A stretch of DNA of 64,000 nucleotides from Rhodobacteraceae bacterium XHP0102 (GCA_025751475.1 JAOWLD010000001.1:930001-994000); one strand, 5' to 3'. Shown: positions 27,611 through 36,680, numbered from the stretch's first letter. Notes: generated by a model not told the origin, from the sequence alone. Translations and numbers: made by a program.

Positions 27611-28887
27611 ACATCGTAGCGAAAATTAAAAACGCATCGCTGTATCCATTGGCCTATTCAATTGTCTCAGCGCAATCATTAGCTTCTCGTGTGAAAGCAC
27701 TAGGCAAAAAACCTGTTGTGCATTTTGAACAGCCTTATGCCGGGCAAAAGATCCTCCTTTTAGCACTGTATGAAAAAGGGCGATTGCGTGCGGATATCGA
27801 AAACCTCCTGATCACTGCAAAGTCCTTGGGCATGTATGTCATCGCAGTCAACACGTTGAAAGTGCTGAATGCTGACAGCTTGAAGGACAAAATTGATTGC
27901 TACATTGAGCGGCCCAATTTTGGGCGTGACTTTGGTAGCTACCAAACAGGCTTTATGCACTTTTACAAGAAAGGCTGGGAGCAACAATGCGAACGCTTGC
28001 TGATGCTCAACGATAGTTTGTTTTATAGCAAGGCAAACCTGAAGCCTTTTTTAGAACAGATGATCACAACCGAGATCGAAGTTTTAGGCGCCACTGAAAA
28101 TCATGAAATCGAGCATCATCTTGGCTCGTTCTGTATTTCCATTGATCAACACATCCTGCAGCAAACGCGTTTTCAGAAATATTGGGCGCGTTATGCAAAA
28201 ACCGATGTTCGACCAAAGGTAATCAAGCGCGGGGAAATGCAGTTATCAAAAACATTGCGTCGTTGTGTGTGTTCACCAGACCATTTCGCAGCTTATTTCA
28301 GTCTTTCTTGGTTAATTGAGTATCTCGAACACGATCAAGACATTCTTTATCGCGTATCCGATTTTTATCGCGTATCCGATTTTTATCGCGTATCCGATTT
28401 TGTTGATTGGAAGCGTCCATCCTTGAAAGCTGCCGCTGGCCGTTTGATGGATAAGTATCTACAGATCGACCCCGGCCTTGCAAACATCGAAGCAAACATC
28501 GAAGCAAACATCGAAGCAAAGACAATCTATTTCGTGGATGATGCCTACGGGATCATCAATGCCATTGAAACATCAGTTAAAGAATCAAATCTCGAAAGCT
28601 TGAAAGAACGCGTTCTACAGGAAGTGAAGAATGATTTAACGGAGTGCTTTATAGCTGGTTCGCAGATTCATCAGAATAATATCCTTTTGCACCACCTTGG
28701 CATGCCATTCATTAAACTCGACGGGCTATATCGTGGGATGTTTTCTGTAGAGGACGTAAAAAAACTTACCAATCAACTTGACGGCGATGAACGGATTCAC
28801 TTTAAACGACTAATGTACTCCAAGCCCTTCGGCGGAAATACACTATTTGGCTGGAAGCGGGCAGCATTTTATCGGGGGTTAATTTGA
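27607..28887 (+). CDS. RgpF-like rhamnan synthesis protein with internal tandem repeats
   Basis: A 426-residue protein of the rhamnan synthesis F family, with ILLLALYEKGRLRADIENLL near residue 50, the core motif ERPNFGRDFGSYQTGF near residue 100 and LMLNDSLFYSK. Family members add or polymerise rhamnose chains. An 18-base unit (YRVSDF) is repeated three times at 28348-28401 and a 12-base unit (ANIE) three times at 28480-28515; both keep the frame. The start overlaps the stop of rmlC. Confidence 0.8.
   Translation: MNIVAKIKNASLYPLAYSIVSAQSLASRVKALGKKPVVHFEQPYAGQKILLLALYEKGRLRADIENLLITAKSLGMYVIAVNTLKVLNADSLKDKIDCYIERPNFGRDFGSYQTGFMHFYKKGWEQQCERLLMLNDSLFYSKANLKPFLEQMITTEIEVLGATENHEIEHHLGSFCISIDQHILQQTRFQKYWARYAKTDVRPKVIKRGEMQLSKTLRRCVCSPDHFAAYFSLSWLIEYLEHDQDILYRVSDFYRVSDFYRVSDFVDWKRPSLKAAAGRLMDKYLQIDPGLANIEANIEANIEAKTIYFVDDAYGIINAIETSVKESNLESLKERVLQEVKNDLTECFIAGSQIHQNNILLHHLGMPFIKLDGLYRGMFSVEDVKKLTNQLDGDERIHFKRLMYSKPFGGNTLFGWKRAAFYRGLI
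28348..28401 (+). repeat. Tandem repeat, 3 x 18 bp, in frame
   Basis: Three exact head-to-tail copies of an 18-base unit coding YRVSDF inside the RgpF-like gene. A copy-number change would keep the reading frame. Confidence 0.95.
28480..28515 (+). repeat. Tandem repeat, 3 x 12 bp, in frame
   Basis: Three exact copies of GCAAACATCGAA, followed by a partial GCAAA, coding (A)NIE repeats about 80 bp after the 18-bp repeat in the same gene. Confidence 0.95.
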
Positions 28888-28904
28888 TGAGGTTACTAAA
28901 TTAA

Positions 28905-30473
28905 ATGGCGCTAAAGATGTTCGATCAGGGACGAAGTTTTTCTCCAGCGATCATATTTCTCGCTATCTTGATGGGGTGCAAAGCCTTCTATCTGGCGTTT
29001 TTTGTGACGCCGCTTTGGGATATTCCCGATGAAATTGGACATCTTGCGTATGTGATGCAAATTGCCAACGGAGGCGGGATTCCCGTTTTAGGCGATGCAA
29101 TGATACCTGCAGAGATTATGTCTCACATGCGTCAAGCGGATAGCCCAGCAGCTGGTAACTGGATTGCGCAGCATCCGCCGATCTATTACTTCATTGCCGC
29201 AGTCCCGTATTGGCTTGCCCAGCAGTTTACGAGCGATGTGGAGATTTTGTATCGAGCTCCGCGCATTATTGCGTCTCTGAGTGCCGTGATTTTACTACTG
29301 GTGCTGTATCGCACCGCGCGTTTGACAGGGCTTAGTGAAAGAGCCTCCCTTTGCTTAGCTGGGTGCATAGGCTGGATTCCAATGTTTTCCCATTTGGCAT
29401 CGGGCACTAATCACGATGTCCCACTCTTCTTGGCGAGCGCACTGTCCGCACATTTTATGGCACGTTTTGTTTTGCAGCATAACGTGCGTGATGCCTACAT
29501 CGCGGCAATCTGGCTCAGTATTGCGGGTGCGATGAAGATGACCGCTTGGGTGTTACTGCCGCCTTTTGTATTTGTGATCGCTTGGGAGTTGCGCGGTACA
29601 TGGCGACCATGGCTCGCGCATTTAAGCGGCACAACTGCCGTAGCTTTATCCGCACCACTAGTCTGGATGATCCGGAATTTTTTTGAATACGGTGATCCGA
29701 CCTATACCGCCACCACGGATGGAACCTGGCGCTTAGAGGTTCCCCTGCAGGTTTCGTTCCTCGAGTTTCTGCACAGTCAGCCTGTTCTTGAATTCTTTAT
29801 GAGAAGTTTTTACGGGTATATTGGAGGGATTGGAACCGGAGCTGGAAATTTAACGTGGTTTCAAGTTGGTAGTTTGCCGCGCATAGCCTTCACCATGACA
29901 CTGCTCTGCTGTGCCGCTATTCTCCTATGGCATTTCTCCACAATTATGCGCGGAACCACCCTTAAGACGTCATCGCGCTTCGCGCACTCATTGCTGTTCT
30001 GCAGATTAGAAAAAGAGCTTTGGCCCTTCGCACGGCTCTTTTCTGTTGTTGCAGCTTTAAGCGTTTTTGCTTTATCCGCCTATTTTTCGATGAAAGGCGA
30101 TGATCAGATGAATCTACGTCTTTATGGTATCTCCACTGTTCTCGCGCTGGGTGCCGCCGCATGCATTTGCGTGGTGTTTGATGATCGAGACAAACACAGA
30201 CTCTTTTTCTATGGCCTTGCCGCCTTTCTGTTTTTCTCTCTTGTTGTGATTGTCAATATCTATGAATTTTATCTACTTGATGGCCGCTTGCGGGCCACGC
30301 ACGGCAGGTACTTTTACCCCGTCGTTCCGTGGCTGCTCGTCTCTCTCTCTCTGGCTTTGTCAGGTCGGGTATGGGGTAAGAGGCTTTTGATGCTCGCATT
30401 CCCTATGCTCGTTCTCGCGGAAACAGATGCATATATCAATCAAGTCCTACCTTTTATTGGAGGTGGGCAATGA
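28905..30473 (+). CDS. Polytopic membrane protein, probable GT-C glycosyltransferase
   Basis: A 522-residue protein with about eleven hydrophobic segments. After the first helix comes PLWDIPDEIGHLAYVMQIA, an acidic loop motif of lipid-sugar-dependent GT-C enzymes, then AQHPPIYYFIAAVPYWLA, and RATHGRYFYPVVPWLL near the C-terminus; this resembles DUF2142/GT39-like transferases. It would transfer a sugar from a polyprenyl-phosphate donor on the periplasmic side. The polyprenol-type glycosyltransferase gene two positions downstream could make that donor. Confidence 0.7.
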   Translation: MALKMFDQGRSFSPAIIFLAILMGCKAFYLAFFVTPLWDIPDEIGHLAYVMQIANGGGIPVLGDAMIPAEIMSHMRQADSPAAGNWIAQHPPIYYFIAAVPYWLAQQFTSDVEILYRAPRIIASLSAVILLLVLYRTARLTGLSERASLCLAGCIGWIPMFSHLASGTNHDVPLFLASALSAHFMARFVLQHNVRDAYIAAIWLSIAGAMKMTAWVLLPPFVFVIAWELRGTWRPWLAHLSGTTAVALSAPLVWMIRNFFEYGDPTYTATTDGTWRLEVPLQVSFLEFLHSQPVLEFFMRSFYGYIGGIGTGAGNLTWFQVGSLPRIAFTMTLLCCAAILLWHFSTIMRGTTLKTSSRFAHSLLFCRLEKELWPFARLFSVVAALSVFALSAYFSMKGDDQMNLRLYGISTVLALGAAACICVVFDDRDKHRLFFYGLAAFLFFSLVVIVNIYEFYLLDGRLRATHGRYFYPVVPWLLVSLSLALSGRVWGKRLLMLAFPMLVLAETDAYINQVLPFIGGGQ

Positions 30474-31165
30474 ACTTTTTACGCATCCTAAAAATCGGTT
30501 TGCTTTTGATAGCACTCGGGGTTCTCGGGTTATTTATGCTGTTCGAGCGTTATGAGCCAGTATCTGCTATCACCTTAAGCAACCGCCCAAATAATCAAAA
30601 CAGTCGACCCATCGGCGAGATCACAACTGATTTTAGAGCAGAGCAGTTAATTGTTGTTAGTTCTATCTTAGGGCGGAGGCAAATGTCTTATGACGATGAT
30701 GTTTGCATTGAATTGCTCATGGCAAATTGGTCGAACAGACAGAACACGGGTGACTTTGCTGTTGATGTCATTACAGCTGGTGAGACGTTTACGCAGGTCA
30801 TCGACGCTGCATCAGTCAAAGATAACGCCAATCGTAGAATTTGTTTCGATGATTTGCAGTTCAGAAAACTCGTCGATAACGATGAAATTCGCTTGGTTCT
30901 TAGAGGTATTTCAAGTCCTGCTGGCGCGGCTATTACTGCATGGACAACAACCGATTTGAGCGCAGGAAGATTGATTAACGCCCCCGAGCAATTAGCGTCT
31001 CGCAGCTTCATTTTTCACTTTGTCAGTGAACGTTATTCCGCAAGTTCTTATCGGCATGCATGGATAATTGTCTTTTTTGGCATGCTCGCAATAGCGACAG
31101 TTTTTTTCCCTTCATCCGTCGGTGATAGGCAAGAGCCGCTGACCTCAAGGAGTGATGAGGAATGA
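30470..31165 (+). CDS. Hypothetical protein with two terminal membrane helices
   Basis: A 231-residue protein: a helix at residues 6-25 (ILKIGLLLIALGVLGLFMLF), a periplasmic-looking beta-rich region of about 160 residues, and a second helix (AWIIVFFGMLAIATVFFP) near the C-terminus. No family recognised. The start overlaps the preceding GT-C gene by four bases and the stop overlaps the next glycosyltransferase gene by four, so it belongs to the same unit and may be a partner of the GT-C protein. Confidence 0.65.
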   Translation: MNFLRILKIGLLLIALGVLGLFMLFERYEPVSAITLSNRPNNQNSRPIGEITTDFRAEQLIVVSSILGRRQMSYDDDVCIELLMANWSNRQNTGDFAVDVITAGETFTQVIDAASVKDNANRRICFDDLQFRKLVDNDEIRLVLRGISSPAGAAITAWTTTDLSAGRLINAPEQLASRSFIFHFVSERYSASSYRHAWIIVFFGMLAIATVFFPSSVGDRQEPLTSRSDEE

Positions 31166-32133
31166 AACTCATCATCCAAATCCCCTGCCTTAACGAAGCC
31201 GACACGCTTGCCATCGCGCTGAAAGACCTTCCCCGCGAAGTCCCAGGTTTTGACACCGTGGGATGGCTCGTCATCGACGACGGGAGCACCGACGACACCG
31301 TGCGCGTGGCGCGGGAGAACGGCGTTGATCATGTGGTCAGCCACACGCGCAACCAGGGGCTGGCCCGCGGCTTTATGACCGGCCTTGATGCCTGCCTAAA
31401 CCTGGGCGCGGATGTGATCGTCAATACCGATGCGGATAATCAATACAACGCCGCCGATATTCCCGCGCTGACCGCGCCGATTGTGGCCGGCGCAGCTGAC
31501 ATTGTGATTGGCGCAAGACCCATTGAAGCCATCGAACATTTTTCACCGATAAAGAAATTGCTCCAAAAGCTGGGGAGTTGGGTCGTGCGGGTGGCGAGCA
31601 AAACGGATATCCCGGATGCGCCCAGCGGTTTTCGTGCCATGAGTCGCTCCGCTGCACAGCGCCTGGTGGTGTTTAACGACTACACCTACACGCTCGAAAC
31701 CATCATCCAGGCCGGGCAAAAAAACATGGCCATTACCTCGGTGCCTGTTCGCGTAAATGGAGACCTAAGGCCGTCCCGGTTGGTAAAAAGTATCTCGTCG
31801 TATATCAAGCGCAGCATCGTCACCATTGTGCGCATTTTCGTCATCTATCGTCCGTTTCGGTTTTTCGGAACAATTGGCGCCGTCGTGTTCGCAGCAGGCT
31901 TTTTACTCGGCCTGCGTTTTGTGTGGTACTACATGGCTGGTGAGGGCGACGGCCATGTGCAGTCACTCATCTTGGCAGCACTTCTAATGGGCATGGGTTT
32001 TCAAACCATTTTGGTTGCTTTTGTAGCGGATTTGTTGGCAGCGAATCGGAAGCTCTTGGAAGATGTGCGATTTAAAACATCTATGATTTCGGGTGGGGAA
32101 ACTATAAGCAGGGAGAAAACAAAAAATAGCTGA
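31162..32133 (+). CDS. Polyprenyl-phosphate glycosyltransferase, family 2
   Basis: A 323-residue GT2 enzyme of the DPM1/ArnC-like group. IPCLNEADTLAIAL, VIDDGSTDDTVRVA and the DXD-like NTDADNQYNAADI form the catalytic domain, and two membrane helices follow near residues 235-255 and 270-290. It would load a sugar onto a lipid phosphate carrier. The first 550 bases are clearly richer in G+C than the rest of the gene and the neighbours, as if the 5' half came from another source. Confidence 0.82.
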   Translation: MKLIIQIPCLNEADTLAIALKDLPREVPGFDTVGWLVIDDGSTDDTVRVARENGVDHVVSHTRNQGLARGFMTGLDACLNLGADVIVNTDADNQYNAADIPALTAPIVAGAADIVIGARPIEAIEHFSPIKKLLQKLGSWVVRVASKTDIPDAPSGFRAMSRSAAQRLVVFNDYTYTLETIIQAGQKNMAITSVPVRVNGDLRPSRLVKSISSYIKRSIVTIVRIFVIYRPFRFFGTIGAVVFAAGFLLGLRFVWYYMAGEGDGHVQSLILAALLMGMGFQTILVAFVADLLAANRKLLEDVRFKTSMISGGETISREKTKNS

Positions 32134-32139
32134 TCAGAG

Positions 32140-33789
32140 TTGAGGAAAGGAAATAAGGTAACGGCTCACAAAGTTAACGCTAATGTAAATGAAGAATCAA
32201 TGAAACTAGAACAACAGTTTCATGAATATTGTTACGCGCAAGTAGGACGCATTCTTACCCAGCTAGATCGCGATCCAGACTCCCCAACCTATGGGTGTTT
32301 TGATCGAAATTACTGGCATTATAAAATCCGCGACTTTCCCTCGAGCATATTGCAGCAGGGAGCATTCCTGCTTGAATCACTGCGACAGCAACCAAACGAA
32401 ATATTAACGAAAGAAGTGTCAGGTGAGTGGGCTCTTGCGGCGATCAATGCATTATCTCGCCAAGCTGAGCCTACAGGTGCGGTTGATGAATATTACCCTT
32501 TTGAAGATAGCTACCCAGCCTCGGCGTTCGCTTTATATTGTGCCTCAAAAGTCCTTTTAGATTGGAAGAACAAGGGCTTTAATTCTTGGGATCGGTTGCA
32601 TTGGTCCGGTCTTCGGAAGTTGGCACGACGGCTCTCGCAGCGACAGGAATTGCAGGCTGCAAATCAGTATGCTGCAGGGGTGGCCGCCCTCTCGATGGCA
32701 AGTAAGTTTCCGCAACTTGAGGTGTGTCCAAAACTAGTGCGCGAGCATGCAGATCGATTATTCGATCTACAGGATAGCGAGGGCTGGTTCCAGGAATATG
32801 GCGGACCGGATTTTGGGTACCTTTCGGTCACCATCGATGCACTGGTTGATTATCATGATGTCACGCAAGATAAAAGGGCGTTAACTGCGATCGACAATGC
32901 TGTTTCGTTCTTGGCTAATATGATCGGCTGTGATGGCGAACTTCCCTGGACTTTGAATGCTAGAAACACTGACTATGTGGTTCCGTATGGGCTAGTCCGA
33001 TCCGCAAGAAGAAATCCGCTTGCGAGTTGGGTAGTATGCCGTATCTTTCAAAATATAGAGCATTCGAGTCACTTCATTTGGGCAACAGATGACCGGTATC
33101 TTCTTCACTACATCTACTCAAGTATCGTACGCAGTCTTCCTTATCTGAATGAAATGTTAACCGCTGAGCCACCAAGTCATAAGGAAAAAGTTTGGTATCC
33201 AAGTTGCGGATTTCTCGTGCGTAATTATTCAAATCCACCAGCGACCGTGTATGTTGGAGCGCATAAAGGTGGTGTTCTGCGTGTTCATCGAGCTTTAGGG
33301 GCCGTGGGGTCATATGATAATGGTTGGCGGTTACATCTGAGTGATGGTTTGTGGACGACTAACTGGTGGCAACGCGCAATTACCGTGGAAAATCAAAAAG
33401 ATTTCATTTCGATTAAGGGGTGTTTTGTTCCGTATAAGCCGATGATATCTACTCCCACCAAGCATGTGGTTTTGAGAGTATTGGCGAAACTAGTGGGCCG
33501 CAAATTGACCTCTGTCCTTAAGAATATCATGATTTTTCGCCGCTCCAAGCGTAACAGTCCCCAGTTTCAACGTGTTATTCAATTTGACAACCAGGCCCGC
33601 ACAGTTCGCGTTCATGACGCATTTGCGGGATCTAATGCGGGGCGTCTGGTGAATTCGCCTCGCCAAAATCTTCGGCATGTTGCAAGTGCGGATAGCTTTT
33701 CTGTCGAAGATAATCTTGGGCTGGTGGATTTTTTACATTCTCAGAGTGCGTCGAATAATTCCGAGGGATTCCGACGTATTGATTTTTGA
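32140..33789 (+). CDS. Heparinase/alginate-lyase-like alpha-toroid protein
   Basis: About 549 residues (or 529 from the ATG at 32200). The segment PTYGCFDRNYWHYKIRDF and the helix-rich first 300 residues point to the (alpha/alpha) toroid of polysaccharide lyases. The second half (GGVLRVHRALGAVGSYDNGW) looks like the beta-sandwich of heparinase II/III-like proteins. No signal peptide is visible, so it may act inside the cell or not be a lyase at all. The start is uncertain: the frame opens with a TTG at 32140 with only a weak ribosome site. Confidence 0.6.
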   Translation: MRKGNKVTAHKVNANVNEESMKLEQQFHEYCYAQVGRILTQLDRDPDSPTYGCFDRNYWHYKIRDFPSSILQQGAFLLESLRQQPNEILTKEVSGEWALAAINALSRQAEPTGAVDEYYPFEDSYPASAFALYCASKVLLDWKNKGFNSWDRLHWSGLRKLARRLSQRQELQAANQYAAGVAALSMASKFPQLEVCPKLVREHADRLFDLQDSEGWFQEYGGPDFGYLSVTIDALVDYHDVTQDKRALTAIDNAVSFLANMIGCDGELPWTLNARNTDYVVPYGLVRSARRNPLASWVVCRIFQNIEHSSHFIWATDDRYLLHYIYSSIVRSLPYLNEMLTAEPPSHKEKVWYPSCGFLVRNYSNPPATVYVGAHKGGVLRVHRALGAVGSYDNGWRLHLSDGLWTTNWWQRAITVENQKDFISIKGCFVPYKPMISTPTKHVVLRVLAKLVGRKLTSVLKNIMIFRRSKRNSPQFQRVIQFDNQARTVRVHDAFAGSNAGRLVNSPRQNLRHVASADSFSVEDNLGLVDFLHSQSASNNSEGFRRIDF

Positions 33790-33799
33790 TTGAGGGGCA

Positions 33800-34564
33800 A
33801 TGACTGTGTTTTATGCTGATTATGATCTAGACCGACAGGACTCCGTGCCATTTGATAATGGCTTTCTGAAGCCTGGCGAACTTGTAAAGAATCCCAATCC
33901 AGAGATGCCATTGATTGATAGCATTTATACGCGGCGAACGTCTCGCGCCTATGCAGATAAAATGGTTAGTCGCGAACTTTTTCAGTGGATTGTTTCAGTA
34001 GCAATGAATGCCCCAACCGCTTGCAATGAGCAGCAGTGGAAGATAGTACATATTGAAAATCGGGACACGATAAACGATCTGTATGAGCGAGGGTCGGCAG
34101 CATTTCTCAAGAACGTGAAGCAGTGTTTTTTGATTTGTTATAACTCAAGAAATGATAACCCATATTGGTATGACTATATCCAAAGTGCTTCAGCATTCGC
34201 GGCATTTTTTCAAGTTGTTGCTCATACGGTCGGAATCGGTAGTTGTTGGGTTGGCCATCTCCCAAATCGGTCGGAGCTTAAGCGGATATTCAAAATTCAT
34301 CGGCACTACGAGCCCGTCTGCCTGATTTCCTATGGTTACTATCGTGGTAAAGCGAAAACACTACCTAGAAAACATGATGCATCTTCGATCATTATGGAAG
34401 AGAAGTTCGATTCGAACGATCTCGTGTTCGCTTCTCATAGGAAGAGAAGGGTTAGGTTGGTGCTGCGTTATTTGTATTACAAAGTGCCGCCGGTGTTGCG
34501 TAAGAAGCTAAGACGGTACTCGATAAAGTTTGAGAAAAAGTTTTACTATGAAAAGTTTGATTGA
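33800..34564 (+). CDS. Nitroreductase family protein
   Basis: A 254-residue FMN-dependent nitroreductase-fold protein. The FMN-binding start is IYTRRTSRAYADKMVSRELF, then AMNAPTACNEQQWKIVHIE and GIGSCWVGHLPNRSELK. A basic C-terminal tail of about 45 residues (HRKRRVRLVLRYLYYKVP) is unusual and may touch the membrane. Similar genes occur in other polysaccharide clusters with no agreed role. A GAGGGG ribosome site supports the ATG. The next gene begins within its last 17 bases. Confidence 0.8.
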   Translation: MTVFYADYDLDRQDSVPFDNGFLKPGELVKNPNPEMPLIDSIYTRRTSRAYADKMVSRELFQWIVSVAMNAPTACNEQQWKIVHIENRDTINDLYERGSAAFLKNVKQCFLICYNSRNDNPYWYDYIQSASAFAAFFQVVAHTVGIGSCWVGHLPNRSELKRIFKIHRHYEPVCLISYGYYRGKAKTLPRKHDASSIIMEEKFDSNDLVFASHRKRRVRLVLRYLYYKVPPVLRKKLRRYSIKFEKKFYYEKFD

Positions 34565-34964
34565 CCAAAATAGCCTTTGGCTGAGAGCCAGGCGATCAAG
34601 TTTGTCACGTTATTTGATCGTCGGTGGTTGGAGCTACATAGTAGTTACTACCGTGACGTGGGCGCTTCACGAACTTTCTGGGATTACGGAAGAAGGAGCG
34701 TTTGCAGCGGGCATCCTTTTAGCCCTGATGTTTAATGTTGTTTTGCTGAAAATTTTTGTTTTTCGTAGTGAAAAAGGTTATTGGGAGACGGGGTCTAGGT
34801 TTGTGCTGACGAGTATGGTTATAAGAGGGATCGAGTTTTCCCTTTTTTGGGCCCTTCTCCATCATGTTGGTATCTACTATCTATTGGCGTCCACTGTCGC
34901 AATGTTTATAGGTGCGACTGCGAAGTATTTATTTCTTCGGGCTTTTATTTATAGGTCAAGCTAA
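34548..34964 (+). CDS. GtrA-like membrane protein
   Basis: A 138-residue protein with four membrane helices (SRYLIVGGWSYIVVTTVTWAL cut short, then AAGILLALMFNVVLL, FVLTSMVIRGIEFSLF and YYLLASTVAMFIGATAKYLF). The final FLRAFIYR matches the GtrA family end (KY..R.wvF). GtrA proteins are thought to flip or accompany polyprenyl-linked sugars, which fits the glycosyltransferase at 31162. The ATG lies inside the end of the nitroreductase gene. Confidence 0.78.
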   Translation: MKSLIDQNSLWLRARRSSLSRYLIVGGWSYIVVTTVTWALHELSGITEEGAFAAGILLALMFNVVLLKIFVFRSEKGYWETGSRFVLTSMVIRGIEFSLFWALLHHVGIYYLLASTVAMFIGATAKYLFLRAFIYRSS

Positions 34965-35010
34965 GAACACTCTACACAACCCGTGCTGATGCCGCACAAT
35001 AAGATTGTCT

Positions 35011-35793
35011 ATGGTGCTGCCGATAAAACTTAATAAGTTATTTCATTTGCTAGGATTGATCGTGACCCTCGGCTGGCATGACATCCGTGGCCGCTATCGC
35101 CGCTCTGTGATCGGTCCGTTCTGGCTCACGATTAGCATGGGGGTAATAATTGCCTGCATTGGTTTGGTCTTTGGTGGCATTTTCAACACACCAATGGATG
35201 AGTACCTGCCTTTTTTAGCTGCTGGCATTATTCTTTGGACCTTTGTCACGGGTGCGATTAACGAAGGCTGCACAAGTTTCGTCAGCGCTGAAGGGGTGAT
35301 TAAGCAGCTGCCGATCCCGTTGTTTGTGCATGTGTTGCGGGTGGTGTGGCGGAATATACTGATGCTTGCGCATCACATCGTGATCTTGCCGCTGGTATTG
35401 CTGGTGATGGGCAAGAGTGTTTCGCTCATTGCTTTGCTTGCTATTCCGGGCTTTGTGCTGGTGGTGCTTTGTTTAAGTTGGTTGGCCTTTTTCTTCGCCA
35501 TTGTTTGTACGCGCTATCGCGATTTACCGCAAATTGTGGCGAGCGTGTTGCAAGTAGGATTTTATTTCACGCCTATCATCTGGATGCCCGCGCTGTTACC
35601 TGAGCGGCTGGGCGCGGCAATTCTTGATTGGAACCCGTTCTATCATGTGCTGGAGCTACTACGTGCTCCCTTGCTGGGGAGTGCGCCTGGCATAACGAGC
35701 TGGTTGGTGGTGGGAGCCATCACAATTCTGGGATGGGGGCTAACGCTCTTGTTGTTTGCACATGTGAAACACCGCATTGCGTACTGGTTGTAA
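35011..35793 (+). CDS. wzm: ABC transporter permease for polysaccharide export
   Basis: A 260-residue ABC-2 type permease with six hydrophobic segments. The N-terminal amphipathic region (LGWHDIRGRYRRSVIGPFW) is typical of Wzm/KpsM/RfbA-type exporters, as is NPFYHVLELLRAPLLG near the C-terminus. It moves lipid-linked polysaccharide across the inner membrane. The ATG at 35011 is preferred to the TTG two codons before. The ATPase partner follows four bases later. Confidence 0.9.
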   Translation: MVLPIKLNKLFHLLGLIVTLGWHDIRGRYRRSVIGPFWLTISMGVIIACIGLVFGGIFNTPMDEYLPFLAAGIILWTFVTGAINEGCTSFVSAEGVIKQLPIPLFVHVLRVVWRNILMLAHHIVILPLVLLVMGKSVSLIALLAIPGFVLVVLCLSWLAFFFAIVCTRYRDLPQIVASVLQVGFYFTPIIWMPALLPERLGAAILDWNPFYHVLELLRAPLLGSAPGITSWLVVGAITILGWGLTLLLFAHVKHRIAYWL

Positions 35794-35797
35794 TCTT

Positions 35798-36538
35798 ATG
35801 GCATTGATTCAATTCATACAGGCTGGGGTAGAAATTCCCATTTTTAATGCGTACAGCCGCTCGTTAAAAAGCAAGTTGATACATATTGCTACTGCCGGAA
35901 AATTAAGTGCCCATGCTAGTGGTCATGTCATCGTACGCGCACTGCATGGTCTTGATTTCAGTTTTGCCGATGGCGATCGTGTCGGTTTAATTGGTCATAA
36001 CGGCGCAGGGAAAAGCACGCTGCTGCGGGTATTGAGCGGTGTGTATGCACCAACACAGGGGCAGGCCGTGCGCCAAGGCAGTTTGTCTTCTTTGATCGAT
36101 GTATCGCTGGGCATTGATCTCGAGTCCACTGGCCGTGAAAACATTTACTTGCGCGGGGCTTTGCTGGGCTTGAGCAAGAACGAGATAAACGCACGCCTCG
36201 ATGAAATTATTGCGTTTTCTGAGCTCGGTGATTTTATCGACATGCCTGTGCGTACCTATTCCAGTGGCATGAATTTGCGCTTGGCGTTTTCAGTCTCTAC
36301 CGTGATCCAACCTGAAATCTTACTCATGGACGAGTGGCTGTCCGTTGGCGATGAAGGTTTCAAGCACAAAGCTGAGGCGCGCTTAGCTGAGCTTGTTGAG
36401 TCCACAAAGATTTTAGTTATTGCTAGTCATTCACGTGATTTGATTTTAAAAACCTGCAATCGTGTTCTATGGCTTGAGCATGGCATGATCAAAATGGATG
36501 GCGCACCTGATGAGGTATGTGCTGCGTATTTTGGGTAA
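35798..36538 (+). CDS. wzt: ABC transporter ATPase for polysaccharide export, short form
   Basis: A 246-residue ATPase pairing with the permease upstream. Walker A is GHNGAGKST at 66-74, the signature is YSSGMNLRLAF and Walker B is ILLMDEWLSVGD, where WLSVGD is typical of Wzt. It lacks the C-terminal glycan-recognition domain of about 170 residues found in Wzt proteins that read a chain cap, so it belongs to the KpsT/TagH-like short class, in which export need not wait for a terminal modification. Confidence 0.9.
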   Translation: MALIQFIQAGVEIPIFNAYSRSLKSKLIHIATAGKLSAHASGHVIVRALHGLDFSFADGDRVGLIGHNGAGKSTLLRVLSGVYAPTQGQAVRQGSLSSLIDVSLGIDLESTGRENIYLRGALLGLSKNEINARLDEIIAFSELGDFIDMPVRTYSSGMNLRLAFSVSTVIQPEILLMDEWLSVGDEGFKHKAEARLAELVESTKILVIASHSRDLILKTCNRVLWLEHGMIKMDGAPDEVCAAYFG

Positions 36539-36570
36539 AAATGTAAGAAAACTACAATTTTCTTACATTT
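36539..36570. terminator. Perfect 13-bp inverted repeat after the exporter genes
   Basis: AAATGTAAGAAAA and its complement TTTTCTTACATTT frame a six-base loop directly after the wzt stop. The A/T-rich stem has T-rich ends and could stop transcription of the polysaccharide operon. The T-run on the right is interrupted, so a recombinase-binding role cannot be excluded. Confidence 0.5.
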
Positions 36571-36632
36571 CCTTGTAAGTTATTGAATATAAATAGGATT
36601 TCTTAGATCCTTTTTCGGTTGCCCAAAAAATA

Positions 36633-36680
36633 CCTCAGAAAATACACTATATGTACGAAAACATTACATTTTGTCTGAGG
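36633..36680 (+). promoter_or_regulatory. Inverted repeat covering the ribosome site of the small recombinase gene
   Basis: CCTCAGA (36633-36639) pairs with TCTGAGG (36674-36680), extended by AAAAT on both sides with one bulged base. The right arm contains the GAGG ribosome site of the gene at 36686, so the stem would hide it in the mRNA. Confidence 0.4.
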
